Part shown: positions 57,519 through 64,000 of the stretch, in pieces | How positions within the stretch are numbered: position 1 is the stretch's first letter | Layout: each line of letters opens with the position of its first letter | Source: Streptomyces sp. SA15 | Lineage (GTDB): Bacteria; Actinomycetota; Actinomycetes; Streptomycetales; Streptomycetaceae | DNA: 64,000 bases | Reading direction: 5' to 3' | Assembly: GCF_002291145.1 (NCBI RefSeq) | Contig: NZ_NTGE01000007.1 | Coordinates: forward strand, 1 to 64,000 | Made by a program: the position numbers and the translations under genes | The notes under the pieces: generated by a model | Told to the model about the DNA's origin: nothing | Seen by the model: only the letters and a program-made list of their open reading frames with translations | Databases searched by the model: none

Positions 57519-59054
57519 CTATCGGTCCCCGAAGATGGTGCGGTGCCAGTCCTTGCGGGGCACCGCCGTGTTGTCGAACATGACGTGCTTGATCTGGGTG
57601 TACTCCTCGAACGAGTACGCGGACATGTCCTTGCCGAAGCCGGACGCCTGGTATCCGCCGTGGGGCATCTCGCTGATGATCGGGATGTGGTCGTTGACCC
57701 ACACACAGCCCGCCTTGATCTCGCGGGTGGCGCGGTTCGCCCGGTAGACGTCCCGGCTCCAGGCGGAGGCCGCGAGCCCGTACGGGGTGTCGTTGGCCAG
57801 CCGGATGCCTTCGTCGTCGCCGTCGAAGGGCAGGACGACCAGGACCGGGCCGAAGATCTCGGACTGGACGATCTCGCTGTCCTGGGCGGCGTCCGCGATC
57901 AGGGTGGGCCGATAGTAGGCGCCGTTCTTGAGATCCCCCTGAGGGGCCTCGCCGCCGGTGACCACGCGCGCGTAGGCACGCGCCCGGTCGACGAAACCGG
58001 CGACACGGTCGCGCTGGACGTGCGAGATAAGCGGGCCGAGATCCGTGCCGGGGGCGAACGGGTCGCCGAGCCGGACGGTCTCCATGAGGGCGGCCGTCCG
58101 CTCGACGAACGCCTCATAGAGGGGCCGTTGCACGTACGCGCGCGTGGCGGCCGTGCAGTCCTGCCCGGTGTTGATGAGCGCGCCCGCGACCGCGCCGTGG
58201 ACCGCCGCCTCCAGGTCGGCGTCGTCGAAGACGACGAAGGGGGCCTTGCCGCCCAGCTCCAGGTGGAGGCGCTTGACGGTGGCGGTGGCGATCTCGGCGA
58301 CGCGTTTGCCGACGGCGGTGGAGCCGGTGAAGGAGGTCATGGCCACGTCGGGGTGGCCGACGAGGTGCTCGCCGGCCTCCTTGCCGGTGCCGGTGACGAT
58401 GTTGACGACCCCGTCCGGGATCCCGGCGTCGGTGGCGGCCCGGGCGAAGAGCAGCGAGGTGATCGGGGTGAGCTCGGCGGGCTTCAGGACGATGGTGTTG
58501 CCCGCGGCGATCGCCGGGAGGATCTTCCAGGCGGCCATCTGGAGGGGGTAGTTCCAGGGCGCGATGGAGCCGACCACGCCGATGGGCTCGCGGCGGACGT
58601 ACGAGGTGTGGTCGCCGGAGTACTCACCGGCCGACTGCCCCTGGAGGTGCCGGGCGGCACCGGCGAAGAAGGCGGTGTTGTCGACGGTCCCCGGCACGTC
58701 GAACTCGCGGGTCAGCTTCAGCGGCTTGCCGCACTGGAGGGACTCGGCGCGGGCGAAGTCCTCGGCACGGTCGGCGAGCACGGCGGCGAAGCGGTGCAGG
58801 GCGTCGGAGCGCTCGCCCGGGGTGGCCGAGGACCAGCCGGGGAAGGCCTCGCGGGCGGCGGCGACGGCCGCGTCCACGTCGGCGGTGGCGGCCAGTTCGT
58901 ACGTGAAGACGTCCTGTCCGGTCGCCGGGTCGACGACCGCATGGGTGCGGCCGGAGGTGCCCTTCGTCAGGCGGCCCGCGATGTACTGCGCGCCGTCCGC
59001 GAAGCGCTCCTGGGCCGCGAACCGGTCCAGGGTGGCAGTGCCCGGGTTGTGCAT
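57519..59054 (-). CDS. Gamma-aminobutyraldehyde-type dehydrogenase
   Basis: A 511-residue NAD(P)-dependent aldehyde dehydrogenase. Key motifs: VVGSIAPWNYPLQMAAWKIL (about 163-182), VAMTSFTGSTAVG, LELGGKAPFVVFDDADL (catalytic Glu about 268) and INTGQDCTAATRAYVQ (catalytic Cys about 302). GQDC with the surrounding residues resembles 4-aminobutyraldehyde and betaine-aldehyde dehydrogenases. It lies 71 bases upstream of the polyamine-binding lipoprotein gene on the same strand and would oxidise 4-aminobutyraldehyde to GABA, the GabT substrate. It is probably the first gene of the operon, and its promoter region carries a motif shared with pucR. The symbol patD/puuC is possible but not certain. 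Confidence 0.88.
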   Translation of the reverse strand: MHNPGTATLDRFAAQERFADGAQYIAGRLTKGTSGRTHAVVDPATGQDVFTYELAATADVDAAVAAAREAFPGWSSATPGERSDALHRFAAVLADRAEDFARAESLQCGKPLKLTREFDVPGTVDNTAFFAGAARHLQGQSAGEYSGDHTSYVRREPIGVVGSIAPWNYPLQMAAWKILPAIAAGNTIVLKPAELTPITSLLFARAATDAGIPDGVVNIVTGTGKEAGEHLVGHPDVAMTSFTGSTAVGKRVAEIATATVKRLHLELGGKAPFVVFDDADLEAAVHGAVAGALINTGQDCTAATRAYVQRPLYEAFVERTAALMETVRLGDPFAPGTDLGPLISHVQRDRVAGFVDRARAYARVVTGGEAPQGDLKNGAYYRPTLIADAAQDSEIVQSEIFGPVLVVLPFDGDDEGIRLANDTPYGLAASAWSRDVYRANRATREIKAGCVWVNDHIPIISEMPHGGYQASGFGKDMSAYSFEEYTQIKHVMFDNTAVPRKDWHRTIFGDR

Positions 59055-59156
59055 GTCGCTCTCCTCCGCCGTCGCCCGCGTTCGTCAGAGGCGGGTGGCG
59101 TAGCTCCAGCTCGATTTGAGTGCCGATCCTGACAGAGCAAAGGGCGTCCAACAAGT

Positions 59157-59192
59157 GATTCCGTTGTTGCCTTTTGGTTACGCGACGGAATC
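59157..59192 (-). promoter_or_regulatory. Inverted repeat and PucR-like motif before the dehydrogenase operon
   Basis: GATTCCGT (59157-59164) and ACGGAATC (59185-59192) form an 8-bp inverted repeat with 20-bp spacing, and TTGTTGCCTTTTGG (59164-59177) lies inside it. The latter resembles the motif upstream of pucR. CAACAA / TTGTTG (59150-59155 / 59164-59169) form a further dyad. This is the only candidate control region for the dehydrogenase-pot-oxidase operon. Confidence 0.5.
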
Positions 59193-59275
59193 TGTCGACC
59201 AGGTGTCAGTCGGCGTCGAAAAGGGGGGACGGAGTGTCAGTGGTGACTGCCAGACTCGCGTGCATGGAGAGGACC

Positions 59276-59833
59276 ATGGGGAAGATCGAGTCGCGGGAGG
59301 CCCTGGTCAGGGCGGTCCGGGCGGGGGCGAAGATCAAGTATCTGTACTTCTGGGGGCACCGGCCGCGGCCGGACGGCCGGGTGGGGCCGAGCTGTCTGAG
59401 CCAGTGGTGGCCGTCGCCGTTCGAGGTGGACGGCGTGGTGTACGCGACCGCCGAGCACTGGATGATGGCGGGCAAGGCGCGCCTTTTCGAAGATCCCGAG
59501 GCGGAGCGGCGCGTGCTGGCGGCGGAGCATCCCGCCGAGGCGAAGAAGGCGGGGCGGCTCGTGCGCGGCTTCGACGAGGCGATATGGGAGCGGGAGCGGT
59601 TCGGGCTCGTGGTCGAGGGCAGCGTCCACAAGTTCGCAGCGCATCCCGAACTGCGGGACTTTCTGCTGGGCACGGGTGACCGGCTGCTGGTGGAGGCGAG
59701 CCCCGTGGACCGGGTGTGGGGCATCGGTCTCGCCGCGGACGACGAGGTGGCGCAGGATCCGGAGCGGTGGCGGGGGCCGAATCTGCTGGGGTTCGCGTTG
59801 ATGGAGGCGCGGGAGCGGTTGCGGACGGGCTGA
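59276..59833 (+). CDS. NADAR family protein (ADP-ribose / N-glycosidase-like)
   Basis: A 185-residue protein of the NADAR (YbiA / DUF1768) family. Members hydrolyse N-glycosidic bonds, for example in riboflavin-pathway intermediates or ADP-ribosylated nucleobases. Visible family features are KYLYFWGHRP near the start, SQWWPSPFEVDGVVYATAEHWMM (about 50-72), FAAHPELRDFLLGTGDRLLVEASPVDRVWGIG (about 130-160) and the closing GPNLLGFALMEAR. I start at the ATG giving MGKIESREAL; an ATG four codons earlier and a GTG at 59240 with GGAG are alternatives. No toxin or antiphage partner is adjacent. It is divergent from the dehydrogenase operon. Confidence 0.85.
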   Translation: MGKIESREALVRAVRAGAKIKYLYFWGHRPRPDGRVGPSCLSQWWPSPFEVDGVVYATAEHWMMAGKARLFEDPEAERRVLAAEHPAEAKKAGRLVRGFDEAIWERERFGLVVEGSVHKFAAHPELRDFLLGTGDRLLVEASPVDRVWGIGLAADDEVAQDPERWRGPNLLGFALMEARERLRTG

Positions 59834-59868
59834 AGCGGAGCCGAACCTGCAGGGCCGACTCCGCTTCA
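59831..59868. terminator. Terminator after the NADAR gene
   Basis: A 10-bp stem, TGAAGCGGAG (59831-59840) with CTCCGCTTCA (59859-59868), includes the stop codon itself in its first arm. It serves the NADAR gene and the convergent DUF4190 gene. Confidence 0.75.
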
Positions 59869-59907
59869 GGTCTGAGTCTCAGAGGCTCACGCGGCTCCGG
59901 GGTGTAC

Positions 59908-60633
59908 TCAGCGGGTCGTCACGACGGACGTCGACACGGCGTGGGCGGCACCGTCGTAGTACGGGTCGGAGTAGGGGTCGGAATCCGACTCGTCGCTGTT
60001 GATGGCAAGCACGATCCCGACGACCATCACCGCGATCACGATGAGGCCGAGGATGATGCCGATGATGCCCGTGATCAGTCCGGCCTGCGCCTGACCGTGG
60101 TTGTTGGCCTCGCCGCGCTGGGCGCGTCGGCGTCCCTTGATCCCGAGGACCACGGCGACGATGCCGAGGGCGAGCGAGACGATGCCGTAGAGACAGAAGA
60201 GGCAGCAGGACAGGATGCCCAGCACCATCGCCGCGGTGCCCATCCCGTTCTGCGGGGGCGTCGGCATGCCGGGCCAGCCGTAGCCGGGAGGGTAGGAGGG
60301 GTACCCGTATCCGCCGGGGACGCCGGGGCCGGTGGGCGCCATGGGCGGGGGAGGCACGCCGGGGCCACCGACGGGAGCCGGTCCACCCACAGGAGCGCCG
60401 GCAGTCGGTGCGCCAAAGGCGGGGTAGCCCGGTGGGGGGTAGCCCGGTGTGGCGAAACCGTCGTTGGGCATCGAGGTGACGGTGGCCTGGTCGTGCACGG
60501 ACGGCGGCTGCGGCGTGGCCGGCCGGCCGGTGTCGGGCGCCTGGTCCTTGGCCGGCGACGGCCCGTTCTCGGGCGGAGCCCAAGGGTCGCGGCCGGCGTT
60601 GGCCTCCCCGCTCGGCTGCGTCGCGTCCGTCAT
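59908..60633 (-). CDS. DUF4190 domain membrane protein
   Basis: A 241-residue protein with a long, disordered N-terminal half rich in Pro, Gly and Tyr (PGGYGYPSYPPGYGWPGMPT). A pair of membrane helices follows: GMGTAAMVLGILSCCLFCLYGIVSLALGIVAVVLGIKG and AGLITGIIGIILGLIVIAVM. The first hairpin has the glycine- and hydrophobic-rich pattern of DUF4190, and a conserved basic RRRAQRG links the two. The C-terminal tail is acidic and outside or inside the cell depending on topology. The function of the family is unknown. The start MTDATQPSGEAN is at 60631-60633. Confidence 0.85.
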   Translation of the reverse strand: MTDATQPSGEANAGRDPWAPPENGPSPAKDQAPDTGRPATPQPPSVHDQATVTSMPNDGFATPGYPPPGYPAFGAPTAGAPVGGPAPVGGPGVPPPPMAPTGPGVPGGYGYPSYPPGYGWPGMPTPPQNGMGTAAMVLGILSCCLFCLYGIVSLALGIVAVVLGIKGRRRAQRGEANNHGQAQAGLITGIIGIILGLIVIAVMVVGIVLAINSDESDSDPYSDPYYDGAAHAVSTSVVTTR

Positions 60634-60884
60634 GTCATGTCCCCCTAAGTCGTTCGTGGCGTCATGCTACGGCCTGCCGAATCACACTCCACCGCCCAGC
60701 CGCGTCCCATCCTGCACCGAGGCTCCGGGACCCTCCCCGCACGCCCCCCGGCAGCCGTCCCGGCCCGTCCAGGGCACCCGCACACGCTCTCGCACCCGCG
60801 ACCTACGATGTCACCGCACTCGATCAGCCGATCATCCGCGCCGCACCCGACACAGTGCCTGGCGCCCTGCCTGGGGAGGCCCCC

Positions 60885-61946
60885 TTGACCGACCACCTCG
60901 TCGACGCCCGCGTTCCGCGCGACCTGCGCGCCTTCATCGCGTCGCTGCCGAAGGCCGAACTGCACGTGCACCACGTCGGCTCCGCCTCCCCGCGCATCGT
61001 CTCGGAACTGGCCGCCCGCCACCCCGACTCCAAGGTCCCCACCGACCCCGAGGCCCTGGTCGACTACTTCACCTTCACGGACTTCGCCCACTTCATCGAG
61101 GTGTACCTGTCCGTCGTCGACCTGATCCGCACGCCGGAGGACGTACGGCTGCTGACGTTCGAGGTGGCCCGGGACCTGGCCCGGCAGCAGGTGCGCTACG
61201 CCGAGCTGACCGTCACCCCGTTCTCCTCGACCCGCCGGGGCATCGACGAGCGGGCCTTCATGGACGCGATCGAGGACGCGCGGAAGGCGGCGGAGGCCGA
61301 CTTCGGGACCGTTCTGCGCTGGTGCTTCGACATCCCCGGCGAGGCCGGTCTGGAGGCCGCCGAGGAGACGACACGGCTGGCCACCGACGACCGGGTGCGC
61401 CCGGAGGGGCTGGTCTCCTTCGGGCTCGGCGGGCCCGAGATCGGCGTGCCCCGGCCGCAGTTCAAGCCGTACTTCGACCGGGCGATCGCCGCCGGACTGC
61501 GGTCGGTGCCGCACGCGGGCGAGACCACCGGCCCTCAGACCGTGTGGGACGCGCTCACCGAACTGCGCGCCGAGCGCATCGGACACGGCACCAGCTCCGC
61601 GCGGGATCCCAAGCTCCTCGCCCACCTCGCCGAGCACCGGATCGCCCTGGAGGTCTGCCCGACCTCCAACATCGCCACGCGCGCGGTCCGCACCCTCGAC
61701 GAGCACCCGATCAAGGAGTTCGTGGAGGCCGGCGTCCTGGTCACGATCAACTCCGACGACCCGCCGATGTTCGGCACCGACCTCAACAACGAGTACGCGG
61801 TCGCCGCCCGGCTGCTGGACCTCGACGAGCGGGGCCTGGCCGAGCTGGCGAAGAACGGGGTCGAGGCGGCCTTCCTGGACGAGGCCGGCAAGGCGCGGAT
61901 CAAGGAGGAGATCGACACCTTCACCTCGGCCTGGCTCGCCCCCTGA
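60885..61946 (+). CDS. Adenosine deaminase family protein, probable aminodeoxyfutalosine deaminase
   Basis: A 353-residue metallo-dependent hydrolase. The TTG start is chosen because GGGGAGG precedes it by five bases. The metal ligands and active-site motifs are in place: ELHVHHVGSASPR (HxH, about 24-36), LRSVPHAGETTGP (His and Glu, about 208-220), HGTSSARDPKLL and VTINSDDPPMF (Asp pair, about 285-295). The HHVGSAS segment differs from adenosine deaminases, which usually carry HLHLDGS or similar, and Streptomyces use a family member to deaminate 6-amino-6-deoxyfutalosine in the futalosine menaquinone route. I infer that role; adenosine deaminase cannot be excluded. The GDPD gene follows 38 bases downstream. 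Confidence 0.82.
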   Translation: MTDHLVDARVPRDLRAFIASLPKAELHVHHVGSASPRIVSELAARHPDSKVPTDPEALVDYFTFTDFAHFIEVYLSVVDLIRTPEDVRLLTFEVARDLARQQVRYAELTVTPFSSTRRGIDERAFMDAIEDARKAAEADFGTVLRWCFDIPGEAGLEAAEETTRLATDDRVRPEGLVSFGLGGPEIGVPRPQFKPYFDRAIAAGLRSVPHAGETTGPQTVWDALTELRAERIGHGTSSARDPKLLAHLAEHRIALEVCPTSNIATRAVRTLDEHPIKEFVEAGVLVTINSDDPPMFGTDLNNEYAVAARLLDLDERGLAELAKNGVEAAFLDEAGKARIKEEIDTFTSAWLAP

Positions 61947-61984
61947 GGGGTCCCCTCCAAGAGCCGTCCCCGCACAATGGGCGG

Positions 61985-62758
61985 ATGCAGAACCTGACCG
62001 CCGTGGCCCACCGCGGCGACCCCTACCGCGTCCGCGAGAACACCATCGACTCGCTGCGTTCCGCGCTCCGCCGGGGCGCGGACGCGGTGGAGATCGACGT
62101 ACGGCTGACCCGCGACGGCGTTCCCGTGCTGCTGCACGACGACACACTGAAGCGGCTGTGGGAGCACGACCGGCCGCTGCTGTCGCTGTCGGCGGACGAG
62201 GTGCGCGGGCTGACGTTCGGGAAGGTGCCGACGCTGGCCGAGGCGCTGGCCGCGACCGACGGCAGCCGGGTGATGCTCGACCTGCCGGGCACCTCGGACG
62301 TGCGGATGGCGCGCCGGGTCGTGCACGTCGTCCGCGAGTGCGGGGCGGCGGACCGCGTGTACTACTGCGCGGACGCCACGGCCATGCTCGCCGTGCGCGC
62401 CGCCGACAAGGCCGCCGAGATCGCGCTGACCTGGACGACGCTGGCCCCGCCGCGCCCCGCCCTGCTGGACGCGGTACGCCCGCGCTGGCTCAACTACCGC
62501 TTCGCCCTGGTCGACCACAGTCTCGCCGACCGCGTTCACGCCGACGGCTACCTGCTGTCCGTATGGACCCCCGACACCCGCCGCTCGATGCGCCGCCTCA
62601 CCGCCATGGGCGTCGACTCGATCACCACGAACCGCATCGACACACTGTGCGCCCTGCGCGACGGCGGCGGACCGCGCGGCCCGGCGAACTCCTGCGGGAG
62701 TCCTACACCCGCGATTCCTGAGGAACGGTCGCCGGATCGGCCGGGGTCGCGCGGGTGA
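61985..62758 (+). CDS. Glycerophosphodiester phosphodiesterase
   Basis: A 257-residue GDPD-family phosphodiesterase that cleaves glycerophosphodiesters to glycerol-3-phosphate and an alcohol. The catalytic motifs are AVAHRGDPYRVRENTIDSLR (HRG..EN, about 7-26), VEIDVRLTRDGVPVLLHDDT (ExD..H, about 37-56) and YLLSVWTPD and TNRIDTL near the end. No signal peptide is visible. The ATG is at 61985. The last 30 residues (GPRGPANSCGSPTP onward) do not look like family sequence, and the gene runs 56 bases into the convergent sigma-factor-like gene, so the natural C-terminus may have been extended by loss of an earlier stop. Confidence 0.88.
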   Translation: MQNLTAVAHRGDPYRVRENTIDSLRSALRRGADAVEIDVRLTRDGVPVLLHDDTLKRLWEHDRPLLSLSADEVRGLTFGKVPTLAEALAATDGSRVMLDLPGTSDVRMARRVVHVVRECGAADRVYYCADATAMLAVRAADKAAEIALTWTTLAPPRPALLDAVRPRWLNYRFALVDHSLADRVHADGYLLSVWTPDTRRSMRRLTAMGVDSITTNRIDTLCALRDGGGPRGPANSCGSPTPAIPEERSPDRPGSRG

Positions 62759-64000
62759 CGTACTGCGGCACGGGGGTGTCGTCCTTGCCGGTGTCGCGGA
62801 CCAGGCCGTAGCGGATCGCGCCCTGCGGGGGTCCGCTGTTCACATCCTCGTTCACCGCGTTCCAACTGGACGGGAAGACGCTCAGGCCGTAGTCGGCGCC
62901 CCGCTCGTTCACGGTGAGGGTGACGCTGCCGTCGACGTAGAAGTACTCGTTCTGCCACATCTGCTGGGTGCCGGCCGGGAGCACGGTGTAGCCGATGTCC
63001 GGGTTGCCCATGCCGGTGGCGGAGCCGTCGGAGCCGCCGTTCACGGGGTCGTCCATACGGCGGCCGCCGCCCGAGGCCACGTGGAAGAGCTTGCCCTCGA
63101 GGCCGGTCCAGGTCGGCATGACCAGTCCGCCCGGCCGGTACTGGGGAGAGATCTGCCAGCGGACGAGGACATAGCCCTGGCCGGTGAGCTTGACGCTGTC
63201 GCCGCGGTGGTTCATCACGGCGTGCGCGCCGCCGGTGCTGGTGATCCCGGACTCCGGCCGGTGCGGCAGGGGCGCGGGCTTCGCATTCCGGTCCGGTGCC
63301 CGGTCGACGGCGTCGACGACGCTGCCGTACAGGTCGGCCTTCGGCTGGGTCGCCGACGGTGAGGGCGAAGGGGGCGGGGCGGCCGGAAGAGACGGCGGGG
63401 CGGACGTGGCCGTCGCCGTGGGCGTGGGCGTGACGGCCGCGCGCGGGGGCGGGGCGTCGGGGGGCTGCGTGACGACGTACGCGCCGCCCGCGACGATGGA
63501 AGCGCCCGCGGTCACGGCGACCGCCGGCTTGGTCAGCGCGCCGAGCACCTTCGCGGACCAGCTGACGGAGGTGGCGGCGGACGTGGCGGCCACCGCCGTC
63601 TTGCCGCCGAAGGCCAGCGAGAGGGTGAAGCCGACCGGGATCGGGACGAGCGCGATCCCGACGAGCAGGCGTTCCGCCGGTACGACGGTCTCGCGGGCGT
63701 CGCCGCAGTAGCCGCAGCGCCTGATGTGCCGGGCCAGCCGCTTGCGCCAGACGGAGTCGGGGAGGCCGTTCCAGCGGCCGGTCAGCTCGCGCAGGTCCGG
63801 GCAGGCGCCGTCGAGGGCCCGCACGATGCCGCGTGAGGTCTCCAGGCGCTCCTTCATCCGCTGGACGCGCACGGCGGCGTGCTGCCGGCTGATGCCGACG
63901 GCCGCCGCCAGCTCACGCCGGTTGAGCTCGCCGGCGACCTCCAGCCACCACAACGACAACAGTTGCCGGTCCTCGTCGTCGAGCCAGCGCACCGCCTCCG
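62703..64000 (-). CDS. Sigma-factor-like DNA-binding protein fused to zinc-finger, membrane and extracytoplasmic region (5' end outside window)
   Basis: The gene continues beyond base 64000, so only its C-terminal 430 or so residues are visible. The first part is a sigma-70 region-4-type helix-turn-helix: RQLLSLWWLEVAGELNRREL and AAVGISRQHAAVRVQRMKER. RLARHIRRCGYCGDA (HxxxCxxC) resembles the zinc-binding anti-sigma motif of ZAS proteins. A membrane helix follows (about PAERLLVGIALVPIPVGFTLSL and KPAVAVTAGASIVAGGAYVV), then a Pro/Thr/Ala-rich linker and a C-terminal beta-rich domain (GYTVLPAGTQQMWQNEYFYV). Sigma and anti-sigma-like parts in one chain suggest a membrane-tethered, self-controlled regulator. 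It overlaps the GDPD gene end by 56 bases. Confidence 0.7.
   Translation of the reverse strand, partial: EAVRWLDDEDRQLLSLWWLEVAGELNRRELAAAVGISRQHAAVRVQRMKERLETSRGIVRALDGACPDLRELTGRWNGLPDSVWRKRLARHIRRCGYCGDARETVVPAERLLVGIALVPIPVGFTLSLAFGGKTAVAATSAATSVSWSAKVLGALTKPAVAVTAGASIVAGGAYVVTQPPDAPPPRAAVTPTPTATATSAPPSLPAAPPPSPSPSATQPKADLYGSVVDAVDRAPDRNAKPAPLPHRPESGITSTGGAHAVMNHRGDSVKLTGQGYVLVRWQISPQYRPGGLVMPTWTGLEGKLFHVASGGGRRMDDPVNGGSDGSATGMGNPDIGYTVLPAGTQQMWQNEYFYVDGSVTLTVNERGADYGLSVFPSSWNAVNEDVNSGPPQGAIRYGLVRDTGKDDTPVPQYVTRATPADPATVPQESRV

Noticed and set aside
1..64000. Secondary-metabolite cluster, prophage, conjugative element or tRNA-linked island
   Set aside because: I find no polyketide or peptide synthetase, phage structural, integrase, relaxase or tRNA sequence; the coupling-protein-like ATPase alone is not evidence of conjugation.

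Overview
The window looks like a chromosomal segment of a Streptomyces or a close relative. The sequence is GC-rich throughout with strongly GC-biased third positions, GTG and TTG starts are common, and the gene neighbourhoods are typical of the genus: proS / ispG / site-2 protease / dxr, and gabT / polyamine transport genes. Species cannot be named from sequence alone. I see no rRNA, tRNA, CRISPR array, full-length insertion sequence or prophage.

0-11 kb, housekeeping core: the end of a ferritin-like protein, a kinase-fold protein that has lost its catalytic residues, prolyl-tRNA synthetase, two GNAT acetyltransferases, the MEP-pathway genes ispG and dxr flanking a site-2 protease, and a large acyl-CoA dehydrogenase. 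Dispersed intergenic hairpin repeats and a 191-bp MITE-like palindromic element lie between these genes.

11-39.5 kb, carbohydrate island: two interleaved LacI-controlled systems. The first has the enzyme set expected for complete xyloglucan breakdown. It encodes a secreted Tat-type GH74 and a secreted Sec-type GH12 to cut the backbone, an LplB-type ABC importer (long lipoprotein plus two permeases), and cytoplasmic GH31 (alpha-xyloside), GH42 (beta-galactoside), GH95 (alpha-fucoside) and GH3 (beta-glucoside) hydrolases. A LacI regulator sits 25 kb away with the GH31 gene. One palindrome, TCGAAGCGCTTCGA, recurs in front of the LacI-GH31 unit, the ABC-GH74-GH42-GH95-GH12 unit and the GH3 gene, tying them into one predicted regulon. 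Between its two halves lies a second system: a LacI regulator, a lipoprotein, two permeases, a secreted clan-A hydrolase with beta-sandwich modules, and a divergent GH36 alpha-galactosidase. Paired TGTGACCGGTCACA operators lie in its divergent promoter. Neither ABC system encodes an ATPase, so both probably use a shared MsiK-type one.

39.5-44.3 kb, junction: an aldehyde dehydrogenase, then a gene-poor accessory patch with an unrecognised protein, an MFS transporter, a gene fragment, a 30-bp near-perfect palindrome and a 20-bp inverted repeat.

44.3-59.1 kb, polyamine/GABA catabolism: a PucR-type activator, an orphan membrane ATP-binding protein resembling a type IV coupling protein, gabT, a PAP2 phosphatase, a small protein with a start site probably folded into a hairpin, an FAD amine oxidase (PuuB-like), potABCD-type uptake genes and a gamma-aminobutyraldehyde-type dehydrogenase. 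Together these import putrescine-like amines and convert them toward succinate semialdehyde. A shared 14-bp motif upstream of pucR and of the dehydrogenase suggests common control.

59.1-64 kb: a NADAR-domain protein, a DUF4190 membrane protein, an adenosine-deaminase-family enzyme likely to act in futalosine-dependent menaquinone synthesis, a glycerophosphodiester phosphodiesterase, and the 3' part of a sigma-factor-like gene fused to a zinc-finger, membrane and extracytoplasmic region.
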